From NCBI RefSeq assembly GCF_004521915.1, contig NZ_SDKD01000010.1:130213-194212 (forward strand): a DNA stretch of 64,000 nucleotides, in the 5' to 3' direction. How positions within the stretch are numbered: position 1 is the first letter of the stretch; each line of letters opens with the position of its first letter. The notes beneath the pieces are model-generated. The model had not been told where the DNA came from, ran no database searches, and saw only the letters and a list, made by a program, of their open reading frames with translations. Positions 51,159 to 59,465 of the stretch are shown here, one piece after another. This DNA comes from Brevibacillus migulae (GTDB lineage Bacteria > Bacillota > Bacilli > Brevibacillales > Brevibacillaceae). The translations under genes and the position numbers were made by a program.

Positions 51159-51956
51159 TTACGTCAAGATATAACGGTCTTCCGCAAACGCTTCGCCCCC
51201 GCGCGCTTGTTCAAACGCACGCAGCAGATCCTGCGTTGACATTTGTTTCTTTTGCTCCTGCGGAATATCCAGAATGATGGTTCCATTATGCAGCATGAGC
51301 AACCGATTCCCCATATTCAGGGCCTGCTCCATGTTGTGAGTGACCATCAGCGTCGTCAGTTTGTTTTGCTCGACCACTTTTTCCGTCAGGTCGACAATCA
51401 GCTGAGCACGCTTTGGATCGAGCGCCGCTGTATGCTCATCCAGCAGCAGAATTTTCGGCTTTGTGAAGGTTGCCATCAGCAGGCTCAGCGCCTGTCTTTG
51501 GCCTCCGGATAGGAAGCCCACTTTTGTTTTCAGGCGATCCTCCAGCCCTTGATCCAGCAGACGCAGTTGTTCGCGAAACAATTCCCGCTTTTGCTTGTTC
51601 ACGCCAAGCGCAAAACGTCTGCCCGCCCCGCGCCCCAATGCGATCGCCAAATTTTCCTCGATCGTCATATTGGGAGCCGTACCTGCTGTAGGATCCTGGA
51701 ACACACGTCCAATGAGCGAGGCGCGCTGGTGTTCTCCCAGCTTCGTCACTTCTTTGCCATCGATGGTGATCTGCCCTTGATCCGGGATGATTCCCCCGGA
51801 GATGACATTCATCAACGTCGATTTCCCGGCACCGTTACTCCCGATGACAGTAACAAAATCACCAGGGGCCAGGTGCAAATCGATGCGCTGCAGGGCAATC
51901 TTCTCGTTTACGGTTCCTTCGTTAAACACTTTACGTACTTGGGAGACCTTAAGCAT
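51159..51956 (-). CDS. ABC importer ATPase (PF04392-associated system)
   Basis: A 265-residue ATPase. Walker A GSNGAGKST, Q-loop RVFQDPTAGT, signature LSGGQRQA, Walker B ILLLDEHTAALD (His for the usual Pro) and switch His in MVTHNMEQ. It resembles ATPases of branched-chain-amino-acid-like importers with BPD_transp_2 permeases. Start overlaps the permease stop by 8 nt. Last gene of the three-gene operon from 53939. Confidence 0.88.
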   Translation of the reverse strand: MLKVSQVRKVFNEGTVNEKIALQRIDLHLAPGDFVTVIGSNGAGKSTLMNVISGGIIPDQGQITIDGKEVTKLGEHQRASLIGRVFQDPTAGTAPNMTIEENLAIALGRGAGRRFALGVNKQKRELFREQLRLLDQGLEDRLKTKVGFLSGGQRQALSLLMATFTKPKILLLDEHTAALDPKRAQLIVDLTEKVVEQNKLTTLMVTHNMEQALNMGNRLLMLHNGTIILDIPQEQKKQMSTQDLLRAFEQARGGEAFAEDRYILT

Positions 51957-52875
51957 GTGTACCGCCCCCCTTTGTTTGTGTCGTCTTCTTCCATACGCCT
52001 TTCAGCACATTCGGCAAGGTCAGCGCAATGATTACGATAACCGCCGTAATCAGCTTCATATCGGATGCTTCCAGACCTGCTTGCAAGGCAAGCATGATCA
52101 CCAGACGGTACACAACCGATCCGAGTACAACCGCAATGGCTGCACGCAAAATCGTGGAGCTTCCGAAGAGCACTTCCCCGACAATGACGGAAGCAAGCCC
52201 GATCACGATCATCCCGATTCCCATCCCTACATCCGCAAAGCCTTGGTACTGGGCAACCAGGGATCCGGATGCAGCCACCATCGCATTGGCAATCGCCAGT
52301 CCCATGATGGTCGTGCCATCCGTATTGGCGCCAAAGCTGCGAATCATCGTCGGATTATCACCAGTCGCGCGAAGATCGAGACCGAAGTCCGTGTGCAAAA
52401 ACCAGACGACCAAGGCGATCACTACGGCTACCAACAGCAAAAAGACGAGTGCTTCCCCGGATAAAAGGGTTGTTCCTGCGATGGCTAAGTCCGGAAGTTC
52501 CCATCCCTTTACCATCGTGTATAAGGTATCTTCCCGCAGCAATGGCAGGTTGGCTTGTTCCATGATCCGCAAATTAATCGAATACAACGCAATCATCGTT
52601 AAAATACCAGCTAAAAGTCCATTGATTTTCCCTTTTGTGCTCAGTACACCTGTAAAGATACCCGCCACCGCACCGGCGACCATCGCCAAGAGCGTCGCCA
52701 GCAGCGGGTTGGTTCCTTCGATGATCAGCTTGGCAGCCAATGCACCGCCAAGGGCGAAGCTGCCATCCACCGTCATGTCCGGAAAGTTTAAGATACGAAA
52801 GGTTAAATAAACGCCAAGAGCCATAATTGCAAACAACAGCCCTTGTTCAATTGCTCCATTAAATGCGAAACCCAT
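51949..52875 (-). CDS. ABC importer permease (BPD_transp_2 type)
   Basis: A 308-residue permease with about eight hydrophobic helices in the style of LivH/sugar-importer permeases: MALGVYLTFRILNFPDMTVDGSFALGGALAAKLI is the diagnostic N-terminal stretch for permeases paired with PF04392 binding proteins (TrpX-type). ATG 52875 has GGAGG 5 nt upstream. Substrate not determined; in streptococci a related system is predicted to import tryptophan, but no T-box or trp gene is near. Confidence 0.88.
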   Translation of the reverse strand: MGFAFNGAIEQGLLFAIMALGVYLTFRILNFPDMTVDGSFALGGALAAKLIIEGTNPLLATLLAMVAGAVAGIFTGVLSTKGKINGLLAGILTMIALYSINLRIMEQANLPLLREDTLYTMVKGWELPDLAIAGTTLLSGEALVFLLLVAVVIALVVWFLHTDFGLDLRATGDNPTMIRSFGANTDGTTIMGLAIANAMVAASGSLVAQYQGFADVGMGIGMIVIGLASVIVGEVLFGSSTILRAAIAVVLGSVVYRLVIMLALQAGLEASDMKLITAVIVIIALTLPNVLKGVWKKTTQTKGGGTHA

Positions 52876-52913
52876 TTGCTCCTCCTTCAATCATCAGCGA
52901 AAATCTCGTGCTG

Positions 52914-53939
52914 TTACTGGCTCACTACCTCATCCGCACGATCCAGCAGCGCTTGCGGCAGTGTAACGCCCATTTTTTCAGCAGCTTTCGAGTTGATCAC
53001 CAGCTTCATTTCCGCTTGCTTTTCAACCGGCATTTCCGCTGGTTTTGCGCCATCCTTCAAAATTTTAGTCGCCATGTCGGCAGTCTGCTCGCCGAGCTTG
53101 CCGTAGTCAATTCCGTAAGTGGCAATGGCACCGCTTTTCACCGAGTTTTCTTCACCCGCGATGACCGGGATTTTATGCTCTTCCGCCACTGTCAGGATCG
53201 CTGCAATGGAGGAAACCACCATGTTGTCAGTTGGCACATAGAATGCTTGGACTTTGCCAATCATGGCTTCGGCCGCTTGCTTCACTTCTGTTGGATTGGA
53301 GATAGATGCTTCTTCAATCGTCAGTCCCAATTCAGCGGAAGCAGCTTTTGCCACATCAACTTGTACCTTGGAGTTAATTTCACCCGAGTTGTAAATCACA
53401 CCGACTGCTTTCGCATCTGGTTTGATTTCTTTCAGCAGTTCAAGCTGCTCTTTGATCGGGTTCATATCCGTTGTACCCGTCGCATTTCCTTCTGGCTTAT
53501 CCATGGACTTGACCAGACCTGCTTCCACCGGATCCGTAACAGCCGTGAATACAACCGGAATATCTTGAGTCGTTTGAATTGCGGCTTGAGCGGTTGGTGT
53601 GGCAATCGCCAAAATCAAATCCACCTGATCACCTTTAAACTTTTGCACGATGGATAAAGCCGTGTCCATATTCCCTTGTGCCGACTTAATATCATAAACG
53701 ACTTGCTTATCTTTCTCAAATCCATTCTTCGCCATTTGCGCCAAAAATCCTTCACGCGCTGCATCCAAAGCCGGATGTTCCACGATTTGCACGACGCCGA
53801 CCTTCAATTGTTTGTCAGCAGGGGCCGCACTGTTATCGGCAGGCTTATTTGCCGTGTCACTTTGTTGCCCACACGCTGTGACGAACAAAAGTGTTAAAGC
53901 AAAAATAATTGCTGCACCGACAGCACTCTTCTTTTTCAT
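52914..53939 (-). CDS. ABC substrate-binding lipoprotein (PF04392), second copy
   Basis: A 341-residue binding protein. Lipobox LFVTAC near residue 23, then QLKVGVVQIVEHPALDAAREGFLAQM, DLILAIATPTAQAAIQT, VGVIYNSGEINSKVQVDV and KSGAIATYGIDYGKLGEQTADMA, which define the TrpX-like PF04392 family. First gene of the operon with permease and ATPase. It is about half identical by eye to the binding protein at 54086-55102, separated from it by a terminator. Confidence 0.9.
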   Translation of the reverse strand: MKKKSAVGAAIIFALTLLFVTACGQQSDTANKPADNSAAPADKQLKVGVVQIVEHPALDAAREGFLAQMAKNGFEKDKQVVYDIKSAQGNMDTALSIVQKFKGDQVDLILAIATPTAQAAIQTTQDIPVVFTAVTDPVEAGLVKSMDKPEGNATGTTDMNPIKEQLELLKEIKPDAKAVGVIYNSGEINSKVQVDVAKAASAELGLTIEEASISNPTEVKQAAEAMIGKVQAFYVPTDNMVVSSIAAILTVAEEHKIPVIAGEENSVKSGAIATYGIDYGKLGEQTADMATKILKDGAKPAEMPVEKQAEMKLVINSKAAEKMGVTLPQALLDRADEVVSQ

Positions 53940-54029
53940 AGAAAACTCTCCTTCACGTAAAAATTGTTTTCATCTTACCACGACTTGCCCAATTTTGAAA
54001 GATCGTTTATTCATAAAACTCTGACTTTG

Positions 54030-54069
54030 TGCAAAAAAGAAAAAAGAGTGATATTTCCTCACTCTTTTT
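54030..54069 (-). terminator. Terminator between the two binding-protein genes
   Basis: Arms AAAAAGAGTGA and TCACTCTTTTT on the minus strand with a T-rich tail, 16 nt after the stop of the upstream binding-protein gene. Confidence 0.88.
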
Positions 54070-54085
54070 CCTGTCAGGATTGAAA

Positions 54086-55102
54086 TTATTTAAAAATTTC
54101 CTTTGCGGATTTTTTCAAATCTTCGCTGACGGTGAGTCCAAATGTCTGTGCGGCTTTTTCGTTAATGTATAGATCGGCTTCTTTAGAGACTTCCACAGGA
54201 GTTTCCGCTACTGCTTTTCCATCCAATACTCGCGCAGCCATTTCTCCTGTTTGTTTTCCCATCTTGTAATAATCGATGCCATACGTCGCTACCGCACCGC
54301 GTTTAACGGTGTCCAAGTCAGAAGCATAGACCGGAATCTTCGCTTGCTCAGCCACACCCAATACGGCTTCAAAGGCGGAAACAACGGTGTTATCGATTGG
54401 AATGAAAATGGCTTCGGTTTTTTCAGCTAATGTACCTGCTCCCAATTGCACTTCAGCAAGGCTGGAAATACCCGCCTTTACGACTTCGATTCCTTTTTGC
54501 TTCGCTGCAGCTTCCAATTCAGCAACCTGTACACCCGAATTGACTTCCGAGGTGGTATAGATGACCCCTAACTTTTTCAGATCAGGTTGGAATTTTTGGA
54601 TCAGCTCCAATTGCTGCAGCATGGAAACCTTGTCGGACGTACCGGTGATATTTTTATCCGGCTTCTCCAGAGATGCCACCAGCTGTGCGGACACAGGATC
54701 TGTCACGGTACTGAAAATGATTGGCACATCTGCAATCGTTTTGGCCACCGCCTGTGCGGACGGGGTCGCAATCGCTACGACCATATCATTTTTATCGCCT
54801 GCATATTTTTGCGCGATCGTCACCGTGTTGTTCATGTCGCCGTGCGCATTTTGATAGTCAACCTGCAGATTTTTCCCTTCTTGATACCCTTTCTCCGCCA
54901 ATCCATCAAGGATTCCCTTGCGAACGGAATCAAGCGCAGGGTGTTCAACAAACTGGGTCAGGCCCAGCTTCACGGTTTTGGCAGCGGACTGCTCCGCTTG
55001 TGCTGGTGTGGTTGGTGCTGCTGCCGGAGTGTTCCCTCCACCGCATCCTGCCAATAATGCCACTACAGATAAAGACAATGCAAAACCAAAAACCTTTCTC
55101 AT
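54086..55102 (-). CDS. ABC substrate-binding lipoprotein (PF04392), first copy
   Basis: A 338-residue paralogue of the neighbouring binding protein. Lipobox LLAGCGGG near residue 20; VKLGLTQFVEHPALDSVRKGIL; MVVAIATPSAQAVAKT; LGVIYTTSEVNSGVQV; KRGAVATYGIDYYKMGKQTGEMA. Start ATG 55102 has GGAGG 8 nt upstream and a very good promoter about 55 bp upstream. It has its own terminator, so it is made separately from the permease operon and probably supplies a second or more abundant receptor for the same transporter (inference). Confidence 0.9.
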   Translation of the reverse strand: MRKVFGFALSLSVVALLAGCGGGNTPAAAPTTPAQAEQSAAKTVKLGLTQFVEHPALDSVRKGILDGLAEKGYQEGKNLQVDYQNAHGDMNNTVTIAQKYAGDKNDMVVAIATPSAQAVAKTIADVPIIFSTVTDPVSAQLVASLEKPDKNITGTSDKVSMLQQLELIQKFQPDLKKLGVIYTTSEVNSGVQVAELEAAAKQKGIEVVKAGISSLAEVQLGAGTLAEKTEAIFIPIDNTVVSAFEAVLGVAEQAKIPVYASDLDTVKRGAVATYGIDYYKMGKQTGEMAARVLDGKAVAETPVEVSKEADLYINEKAAQTFGLTVSEDLKKSAKEIFK

Positions 55103-55156
55103 CTCAACTTCCTCCTCTAATCTGCTCTCAGCTAAAGAATTGTCTAACTTCTTGTC

Positions 55157-55184
55157 ATTATAGCACATTTTCATATATTGAAAA
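55157..55184 (-). promoter_or_regulatory. SigA promoter of the first binding-protein gene
   Basis: TTTTCA and a perfect TATAAT with 16-bp spacing plus an extended TG (TGCTATAAT), on the minus strand 55 bp before the start codon. Confidence 0.75.
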
Positions 55185-55215
55185 GTTTTTTGCAAAGGAA
55201 ACATCTTCTCTGCCG

Positions 55216-55246
55216 CAAAAGAAGAAGGCTCACTGTATGAGCCTTC
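55216..55246 (-). terminator. Terminator of the hemerythrin-like gene
   Basis: Minus-strand arms GAAGGCTCA and TGAGCCTTC around 5 nt, then a T-rich tail, 7 nt after the stop codon. Confidence 0.88.
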
Positions 55247-55252
55247 TCCCCC

Positions 55253-55795
55253 TTACTTGATTTTGTCCATTTCATCTTGAAGCGTCTGTTTTTCATCTTC
55301 GCTTAAGATCTGCTCAGCCATTGGAAACAGGACCTGCTCTTCTTTCATAAAATGCTGGCTTAGAATCGCTTCGGCTTGAATCGCAATGTCTGCGATGCGG
55401 ATCGCTTGTTCCCGCTCTACCATCCCGCTCAGCTCTGTGGTCGTCTGCAAAAATTGCTTCAAAAGCGCTTTTGCGGTATCATGCTCATACTCCATCACGG
55501 CGATAGGGCCGACTTCCCTCCCGATATGTGCGGCCATCATGTCAAAGAGCACATCCTCTTCCCGACGTGAATGGAGATCGAGCTCACCGACAAATCGCTC
55601 AACCTTGTCCCGCAAGACAAATAAGGATTCCGACCAGTCTTCCCGTCCGTCCCCCACTCCTACTTTCTGGGCCATTTCTCTAAAAGCGTCCATCTGTTCC
55701 CGCAAAGGTCCATGCTCTTTTTTCAATTGCCGCAATGGCGGGCAAAATTCTATATCAGAACCGCATTTTGCAAACATATTTGTGCACATGTCCAT
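55253..55795 (-). CDS. Hemerythrin-like HHE-domain protein
   Basis: A 180-residue four-helix di-iron protein. Candidate ligands are spread as in HHE domains: KKEHGPLREQMDAF, LDLHSRREEDVLFDMM, MEYEHDTAKALLKQF and LSQHFMKEEQVLFPMAEQI (the H-x(3-4)-E patterns). Related proteins bind O2 or NO, or repair iron-sulfur clusters (RIC/YtfE/ScdA), but the N-terminal ScdA domain is absent. The Cys-containing N-terminus (MCTNMFAKC, EFCPP) is unusual. AGGAGG lies before the ATG. A textbook class II Fnr promoter precedes it, suggesting induction when oxygen falls. Confidence 0.88.
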   Translation of the reverse strand: MDMCTNMFAKCGSDIEFCPPLRQLKKEHGPLREQMDAFREMAQKVGVGDGREDWSESLFVLRDKVERFVGELDLHSRREEDVLFDMMAAHIGREVGPIAVMEYEHDTAKALLKQFLQTTTELSGMVEREQAIRIADIAIQAEAILSQHFMKEEQVLFPMAEQILSEDEKQTLQDEMDKIK

Positions 55796-55830
55796 CGTAA
55801 TAGACCTCCTTTTTCATCTGGTGCACTGTC

Positions 55831-55873
55831 AGTATAGACCGGTAAGCAAAACGGGACTATGACATCCGTCACA
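55831..55873 (-). promoter_or_regulatory. Class II Fnr-type promoter of the hemerythrin gene
   Basis: A -10 hexamer TATACT (55836-55831) predicts transcription start at 55824. TGTGACGGATGTCATA (55873-55858), matching nine of the ten defined bases of TGTGA-N6-TCACA except for its last two, has its centre exactly 41.5 bp upstream of that start. This is the canonical class II distance for CRP/Fnr activators. Confidence 0.65.
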
Positions 55874-55890
55874 GTTTATCACACAAGACA

Positions 55891-55919
55891 CAAAGAAGAC
55901 TGCGTAATGAAACCGCAGC
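55891..55919 (-). terminator. Weak terminator of the SDR gene
   Basis: Minus-strand arms CTGCG and CGCAG with a T-rich tail (TCTTCTTT), about 25 nt after the SDR stop codon. Stem is short. Confidence 0.5.
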
Positions 55920-55944
55920 CACCTTTGAATGGAAACTATACTCG

Positions 55945-56709
55945 TTATAAGTGCGATCCACCAGTCGCATCAAGCAATTGAGCCGTTACCCAGCGAGCAT
56001 CGGGGGAAGCGAGAAAGGCAACGACATCCGCAATATCCGACGCTTCCCCTATCCGCCCAAAAGTGGACATATCGGAAGCATATTGGCGGGCTTCTGTCGT
56101 GTTTAGCCAGGAAGCGTTTACGTCCGTATCCACGATACCTGGCAATACGGCATTGACGGTAATCCCGCGTGGACCCAGTAATTTGGCGAGATGGAGGGTA
56201 AACGTATTGATGGCACCCTTGGTCAGGTTGTATGCCATGATATGAGGATAAGCGATCCGGGTCACTCCCGAGGAGATATTGATGATCCGTCCGTTGTCCC
56301 GTATACGTGTCAATGATTGCTGAACAAGAAAGAACGGCGCTTTCACATTGACGGCGAATACCTCATCAAAGTCTTTCTCAGTGGTCTCCTCCAATGTTTT
56401 GGAGGTCCCAATCCCAGCGTTATTGACCAACACATCAAATTGATTGCTGCCGGTCAGACTCGTCAGCACTTCATCCAATGATTGGATCAGCTGCGCGACG
56501 CCTACCCCCGAATCCAATCCGGCCCCTACTGCGAATGCACGACCTCCCCGTTCCTCGATCGTCCGTACGACCTCTTCGGCCGCATCGCGCCGGGTGCCGT
56601 AGTGAACAGCGACCAGCGCTCCCTCTTCCGCCAGGCGAAGGGCGATTCCACGTCCGATCCCTCTGCTTCCTCCCGTCACGACTGCCACTTTTCCTTCTAA
56701 ACGTTTCAT
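55945..56709 (-). CDS. Short-chain dehydrogenase/reductase (classical SDR)
   Basis: A 254-residue NAD(P)-dependent oxidoreductase. Cofactor motif TGGSRGIGRGIAL, NNAG (structural), catalytic Ser in IINISSG and YNLTK (YxxxK), with the usual VNAVLPGIVDTDV after it. The basic residue (Arg) in TGGSRG and R at GTRRD favour NADPH. Substrate unknown. Its promoter has the long spacer and palindrome of a MerR-regulated promoter, and the MerR-type gene lies just upstream, so induction by that regulator is likely. Confidence 0.93.
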   Translation of the reverse strand: MKRLEGKVAVVTGGSRGIGRGIALRLAEEGALVAVHYGTRRDAAEEVVRTIEERGGRAFAVGAGLDSGVGVAQLIQSLDEVLTSLTGSNQFDVLVNNAGIGTSKTLEETTEKDFDEVFAVNVKAPFFLVQQSLTRIRDNGRIINISSGVTRIAYPHIMAYNLTKGAINTFTLHLAKLLGPRGITVNAVLPGIVDTDVNASWLNTTEARQYASDMSTFGRIGEASDIADVVAFLASPDARWVTAQLLDATGGSHL

Positions 56710-56741
56710 GATCCAATCACTCCTCTTTTTTGTCTGACACG

Positions 56742-56773
56742 ACTGTACACCTTCCCCTTAAGGGGAGAGTCAA
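56742..56773 (-). promoter_or_regulatory. MerR-type promoter of the SDR gene
   Basis: TTGACT and TACAGT are separated by 20 bp (19 if GTACAG is used), longer than the normal 17, and the spacer holds a perfect 14-bp palindrome TCCCCTTAAGGGGA. This is the classic layout that MerR proteins untwist on activation. Confidence 0.78.
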
Positions 56774-56808
56774 GAGGCTACCAGATTCATTTGAAACGTT
56801 TGCGCATT

Positions 56809-57630
56809 TTACACTTTCTCGACTGGGATGACCAGCATGGCCTTCCTCGATTTTCCGTACATGTTCTTGTCAGTGGTCAAATATACTTCTCGAATCGGCT
56901 CACGATCAGCAGGTCGATAGCCATTAGCAGACATCCAGGAGGCAAGCTCATGCGTCGCTGAGCAAGTGTTGGCATATGGATCACAATGGTGGACGAGCGT
57001 CGCGGCCTTTGTCAGCCTCGGCAGGTGCCCGACCTTTACTCTGTCGCTGCTGGTGATCTCCCGCTTGATTCGAATCGCGACTTCTATGTCAGCGTGCTCA
57101 TCCTCACTGCCACACTCATGCCAAAGCACCATGAGCGTCTCCTCCGGATCTTGGCCATACGATTCAACATACCGCTTGAGTTCATCCAGCAGCAAGCATA
57201 TATTCATGCGAGGGATCGTGTCACGAATGGAGGCGACCAACTGTGTTTCGATCGTTTGCAGTGCTGCCGGATTTTTCTCCGTCATGTCATCGTCTTCATC
57301 AATATGCTGCATCCTCTTATCAATCTCGCTTATTTGCCGCATGGCTTCCTGGATCAGCTGCTCCAATTCCGCCCGTTTTCTTTCCAACGTGCTGAGCACC
57401 AGCTGTGGCGTTGCTTGTCCCGTTAGCAGGGGCATGATCTGCTCTAGCGTCAAACCCAGTTCTTTATAGGCGAGAATCCGTTGAACCGTCAGCAATTGTT
57501 CGGGTGAATAGTAACGGTACCCTGAAGCTTCATCCACGGCAATCGGTTTCAACATCCCGAGTTCATCATAATACCGTAGCGTTTTAACAGAAACTCTGCT
57601 TAACTTGGAAAAAGCGCTGATTTTGTACAT
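56809..57630 (-). CDS. MerR-family regulator with GyrI/BmrR-like effector domain
   Basis: A 273-residue regulator. N-terminal winged helix MYKISAFSKLSRVSVKTLRYYDELGML and GYRYYSPEQLLTVQRILAYKELG; then the dimerisation coiled coil (RAELEQLIQEAMRQISEID), and a C-terminal GyrI/AraC-E-bind-like ligand pocket (KAATLVHHCDPYANTCSATHELASWM). This is the BmrR/TipA-like layout that senses drugs or lipophilic cations. ATG 57630 has AAGG 6 nt upstream; longer frames are discarded. Probable target is the SDR gene with its MerR promoter directly downstream. Confidence 0.9.
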   Translation of the reverse strand: MYKISAFSKLSRVSVKTLRYYDELGMLKPIAVDEASGYRYYSPEQLLTVQRILAYKELGLTLEQIMPLLTGQATPQLVLSTLERKRAELEQLIQEAMRQISEIDKRMQHIDEDDDMTEKNPAALQTIETQLVASIRDTIPRMNICLLLDELKRYVESYGQDPEETLMVLWHECGSEDEHADIEVAIRIKREITSSDRVKVGHLPRLTKAATLVHHCDPYANTCSATHELASWMSANGYRPADREPIREVYLTTDKNMYGKSRKAMLVIPVEKV

Positions 57631-57734
57631 CCTCAACCTTCCCCTTTTGAGGTTTATCTGGTAAAGTTTTCTCTCTTCCGTCCATCGTACCACCGGAGAT
57701 GAGAGGGGTGAACCGGTTACTTGCACTTTTCCAT

Positions 57735-57769
57735 AAAAAAAGCCTCACCGATGTTTACTCGGTGAAGCT
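57735..57769 (-). terminator. Terminator of the glycosidase operon
   Basis: Minus-strand arms GCTTCACCGA and TCGGTGAGGC (one wobble) around 7 nt, then seven T, 17 nt after the stop codon. Confidence 0.88.
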
Positions 57770-57785
57770 CTTCTTGCTTTAGCCA

Positions 57786-58856
57786 TTATGGCAAAACAAC
57801 GATATTGCTGCTAACCAGCCGTTCCCTGCCATCTGAAGGACGATTCATAATCTTTCCTTTATAGTAGAAAGCACTGGAACCACCGCCATCCAGGTTAAAC
57901 GCGTCCACTACATGGAACTCTTGCAGTTTTCTTTGCGCTTCTTCCAGCGTCACACCGTTACTCCAACCTTTTCGCCGGCCATCAATGACGATGAAAAGCA
58001 GATCTCCGTTATCGAAGTGGCCGATCAACGTCCGAGGCTGTCTTGCATTTGCCCAATCCCGAGGAATCGGCATCCGCTTTCCATCTTGCAAGAGTGTCGG
58101 CAAAAAGCTGGCTCCCTGCAGGATTCCTTTTTGGGCAATTTGCGCCTTAGAGGTAATTTTCCCGCCGACCAGACGCCCTTTGTTGTTAAAACCCACAAAG
58201 CTGTTTCTGGAATCATTGGAGAACGTCTTGATCTGTCCGTCCACCACCGTGATCCCAATCGGCGTCAGGATGCCCGTTTTTGATTTCATGAAACCACCTG
58301 CATTGATGGCAAGAATAGCGCCAGTCCGTTTCCCTGCGTGACTGGTTGTTTCGCCTCTGCTGCTGACTGCGTCATTGGCGAGCACCATTTTCAAGGCTTT
58401 GGGGTTATTAAGACGAACCTTAGCCATATACCCGCGGTAGCCTGCCTCTTCCAACGAGTATACTTTTACCGTTGAATTCGGGCCAAACGATTGACCGATT
58501 GGATTCCCGAGCATATTGCTGAGCAAGGTATCCAATACATCGGCCGACATTTTCGTTTGCGATTTGCTGGCAGTTAACAGTTGATTGACTTTTCGGTTCT
58601 GTTCCTCGTATTCTTTTTTCTCTTTTTTCGCTTTATCCTGAATGTCATCAAGCGCAACTTCGGTGTCATCCAATACCGCGGTCGTCTTCTCTAACTGATC
58701 CTGAATCTCGGAAATTTGCTGTTCAGTCGTCTCCAATGGGATCGTGAGTCCTTTGGCGGCGATCTGTTCAGCCGGGGATGACTGGGTAAACGCCAAGAGA
58801 AAGCCAAGCGCTGGCGCAAGCAGAAAAGCTAAAAAGCGATTGACCTTACCAAGCAC
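57786..58856 (-). CDS. Phosphodiester glycosidase family (NAGPA-domain) protein
   Basis: A 356-residue exported protein. An N-terminal membrane helix (residues ~5-25) precedes a coiled coil (QISEIQDQLEKTTAVLDDTEVALDDIQDKAKKEKKEYEEQ) and a C-terminal NAGPA domain (GAILAINAGGFM, PIGITVVDGQI, FLPTLLQDGKRM, LDGGGSSAFYYKGKI, and RLVSSNIVVLP at the end). Relatives cleave alpha-N-acetylglucosamine phosphodiester bonds; in Bacillus they act on wall or secreted glycans (e.g. YomE/Spr-like roles; inference). The most likely start is GTG 58856, 9 nt after GGAGG; ATG 58865 touches that site. It overlaps the preceding gene and is translationally coupled. Confidence 0.88.
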   Translation of the reverse strand: MLGKVNRFLAFLLAPALGFLLAFTQSSPAEQIAAKGLTIPLETTEQQISEIQDQLEKTTAVLDDTEVALDDIQDKAKKEKKEYEEQNRKVNQLLTASKSQTKMSADVLDTLLSNMLGNPIGQSFGPNSTVKVYSLEEAGYRGYMAKVRLNNPKALKMVLANDAVSSRGETTSHAGKRTGAILAINAGGFMKSKTGILTPIGITVVDGQIKTFSNDSRNSFVGFNNKGRLVGGKITSKAQIAQKGILQGASFLPTLLQDGKRMPIPRDWANARQPRTLIGHFDNGDLLFIVIDGRRKGWSNGVTLEEAQRKLQEFHVVDAFNLDGGGSSAFYYKGKIMNRPSDGRERLVSSNIVVLP

Positions 58857-59364
58857 GAGCTGCATCCTCCAGTTTCTTCAAGGAAGCTTTCAATTCCACC
58901 AGTTGCTTGTTCAATTGGTCAATACGATCTTGCAGCGCTTGCTTGGTTTGATTGGTTCCGCCGATCGTTTCCCCGGTCAGTTTGAGATCTTCTTCAATCG
59001 AGCTGAGGCCATCTTGTACCTTGACCATTTCGTCTTGCACAAGCACAAGCTGTTCCTCCAGCATTTTCACCTGTTTTTCATTGGCTTCTTCCACCTGGGC
59101 AATACGTTGATCCACATACTTTTGCTGCTGTTCAAGCGTATATTGGGTGAATGCATAGCCGCCATATACAAGTCCTCCCCAGATGAGCACGGCGAGAACA
59201 ACCGGCACTACGGAACGTTTTCCTTCCGTTCTTGTATTCACCGTCGTCTGAAACAAGCTCGAAAAGAAACCAGCACGTTTGCGTTTTTTTGCTTCCTTTT
59301 CGGCAGTGCGCACTCCAAGTGCGGAAGATTGTGTGGTCGGGGCAGTATAAGCGTCTTTGCTCAT
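58846..59364 (-). CDS. Membrane protein with long coiled coil
   Basis: A 172-residue protein with a cytoplasmic basic N-terminus (EKEAKKRKRAGFFSSLF), one transmembrane helix (~residues 48-68, VVPVVLAVLIWGGLVYGGYAF) and a ~100-residue extracellular coiled coil (QQQKYVDQRIAQVEEANEKQ through QLNKQLVELKASLKKLEDAA). GGAGG and a perfect extended -10 promoter precede ATG 59364. The glycosidase gene overlaps it by 11 nt, and both proteins carry coiled coils, so they may form a complex at the membrane surface (inference). Confidence 0.82.
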   Translation of the reverse strand: MSKDAYTAPTTQSSALGVRTAEKEAKKRKRAGFFSSLFQTTVNTRTEGKRSVVPVVLAVLIWGGLVYGGYAFTQYTLEQQQKYVDQRIAQVEEANEKQVKMLEEQLVLVQDEMVKVQDGLSSIEEDLKLTGETIGGTNQTKQALQDRIDQLNKQLVELKASLKKLEDAARAW

Positions 59365-59402
59365 AGCATGTCCTCCTTTCATGCAACAAAGGATGAGGGT
59401 TC

Positions 59403-59411
59403 ATTATAACA
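59403..59411 (-). promoter_or_regulatory. Extended -10 promoter of the coiled-coil/glycosidase operon
   Basis: Minus-strand TGTTATAAT about 40 bp before ATG 59364; TG extension and perfect TATAAT. Confidence 0.65.
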
Positions 59412-59465
59412 TATCATCTGTGTCGACGCCCCTACTCTATGACGTCGAAAAAGCTAGAATCGTTG

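Noticed and set aside
55103..55160. T-box or riboswitch in front of the PF04392 binding-protein gene
   Set aside because: The leader is only about 50 nt and has no T-box sequence or long stem, so tryptophan T-box control as in streptococci is not supported.
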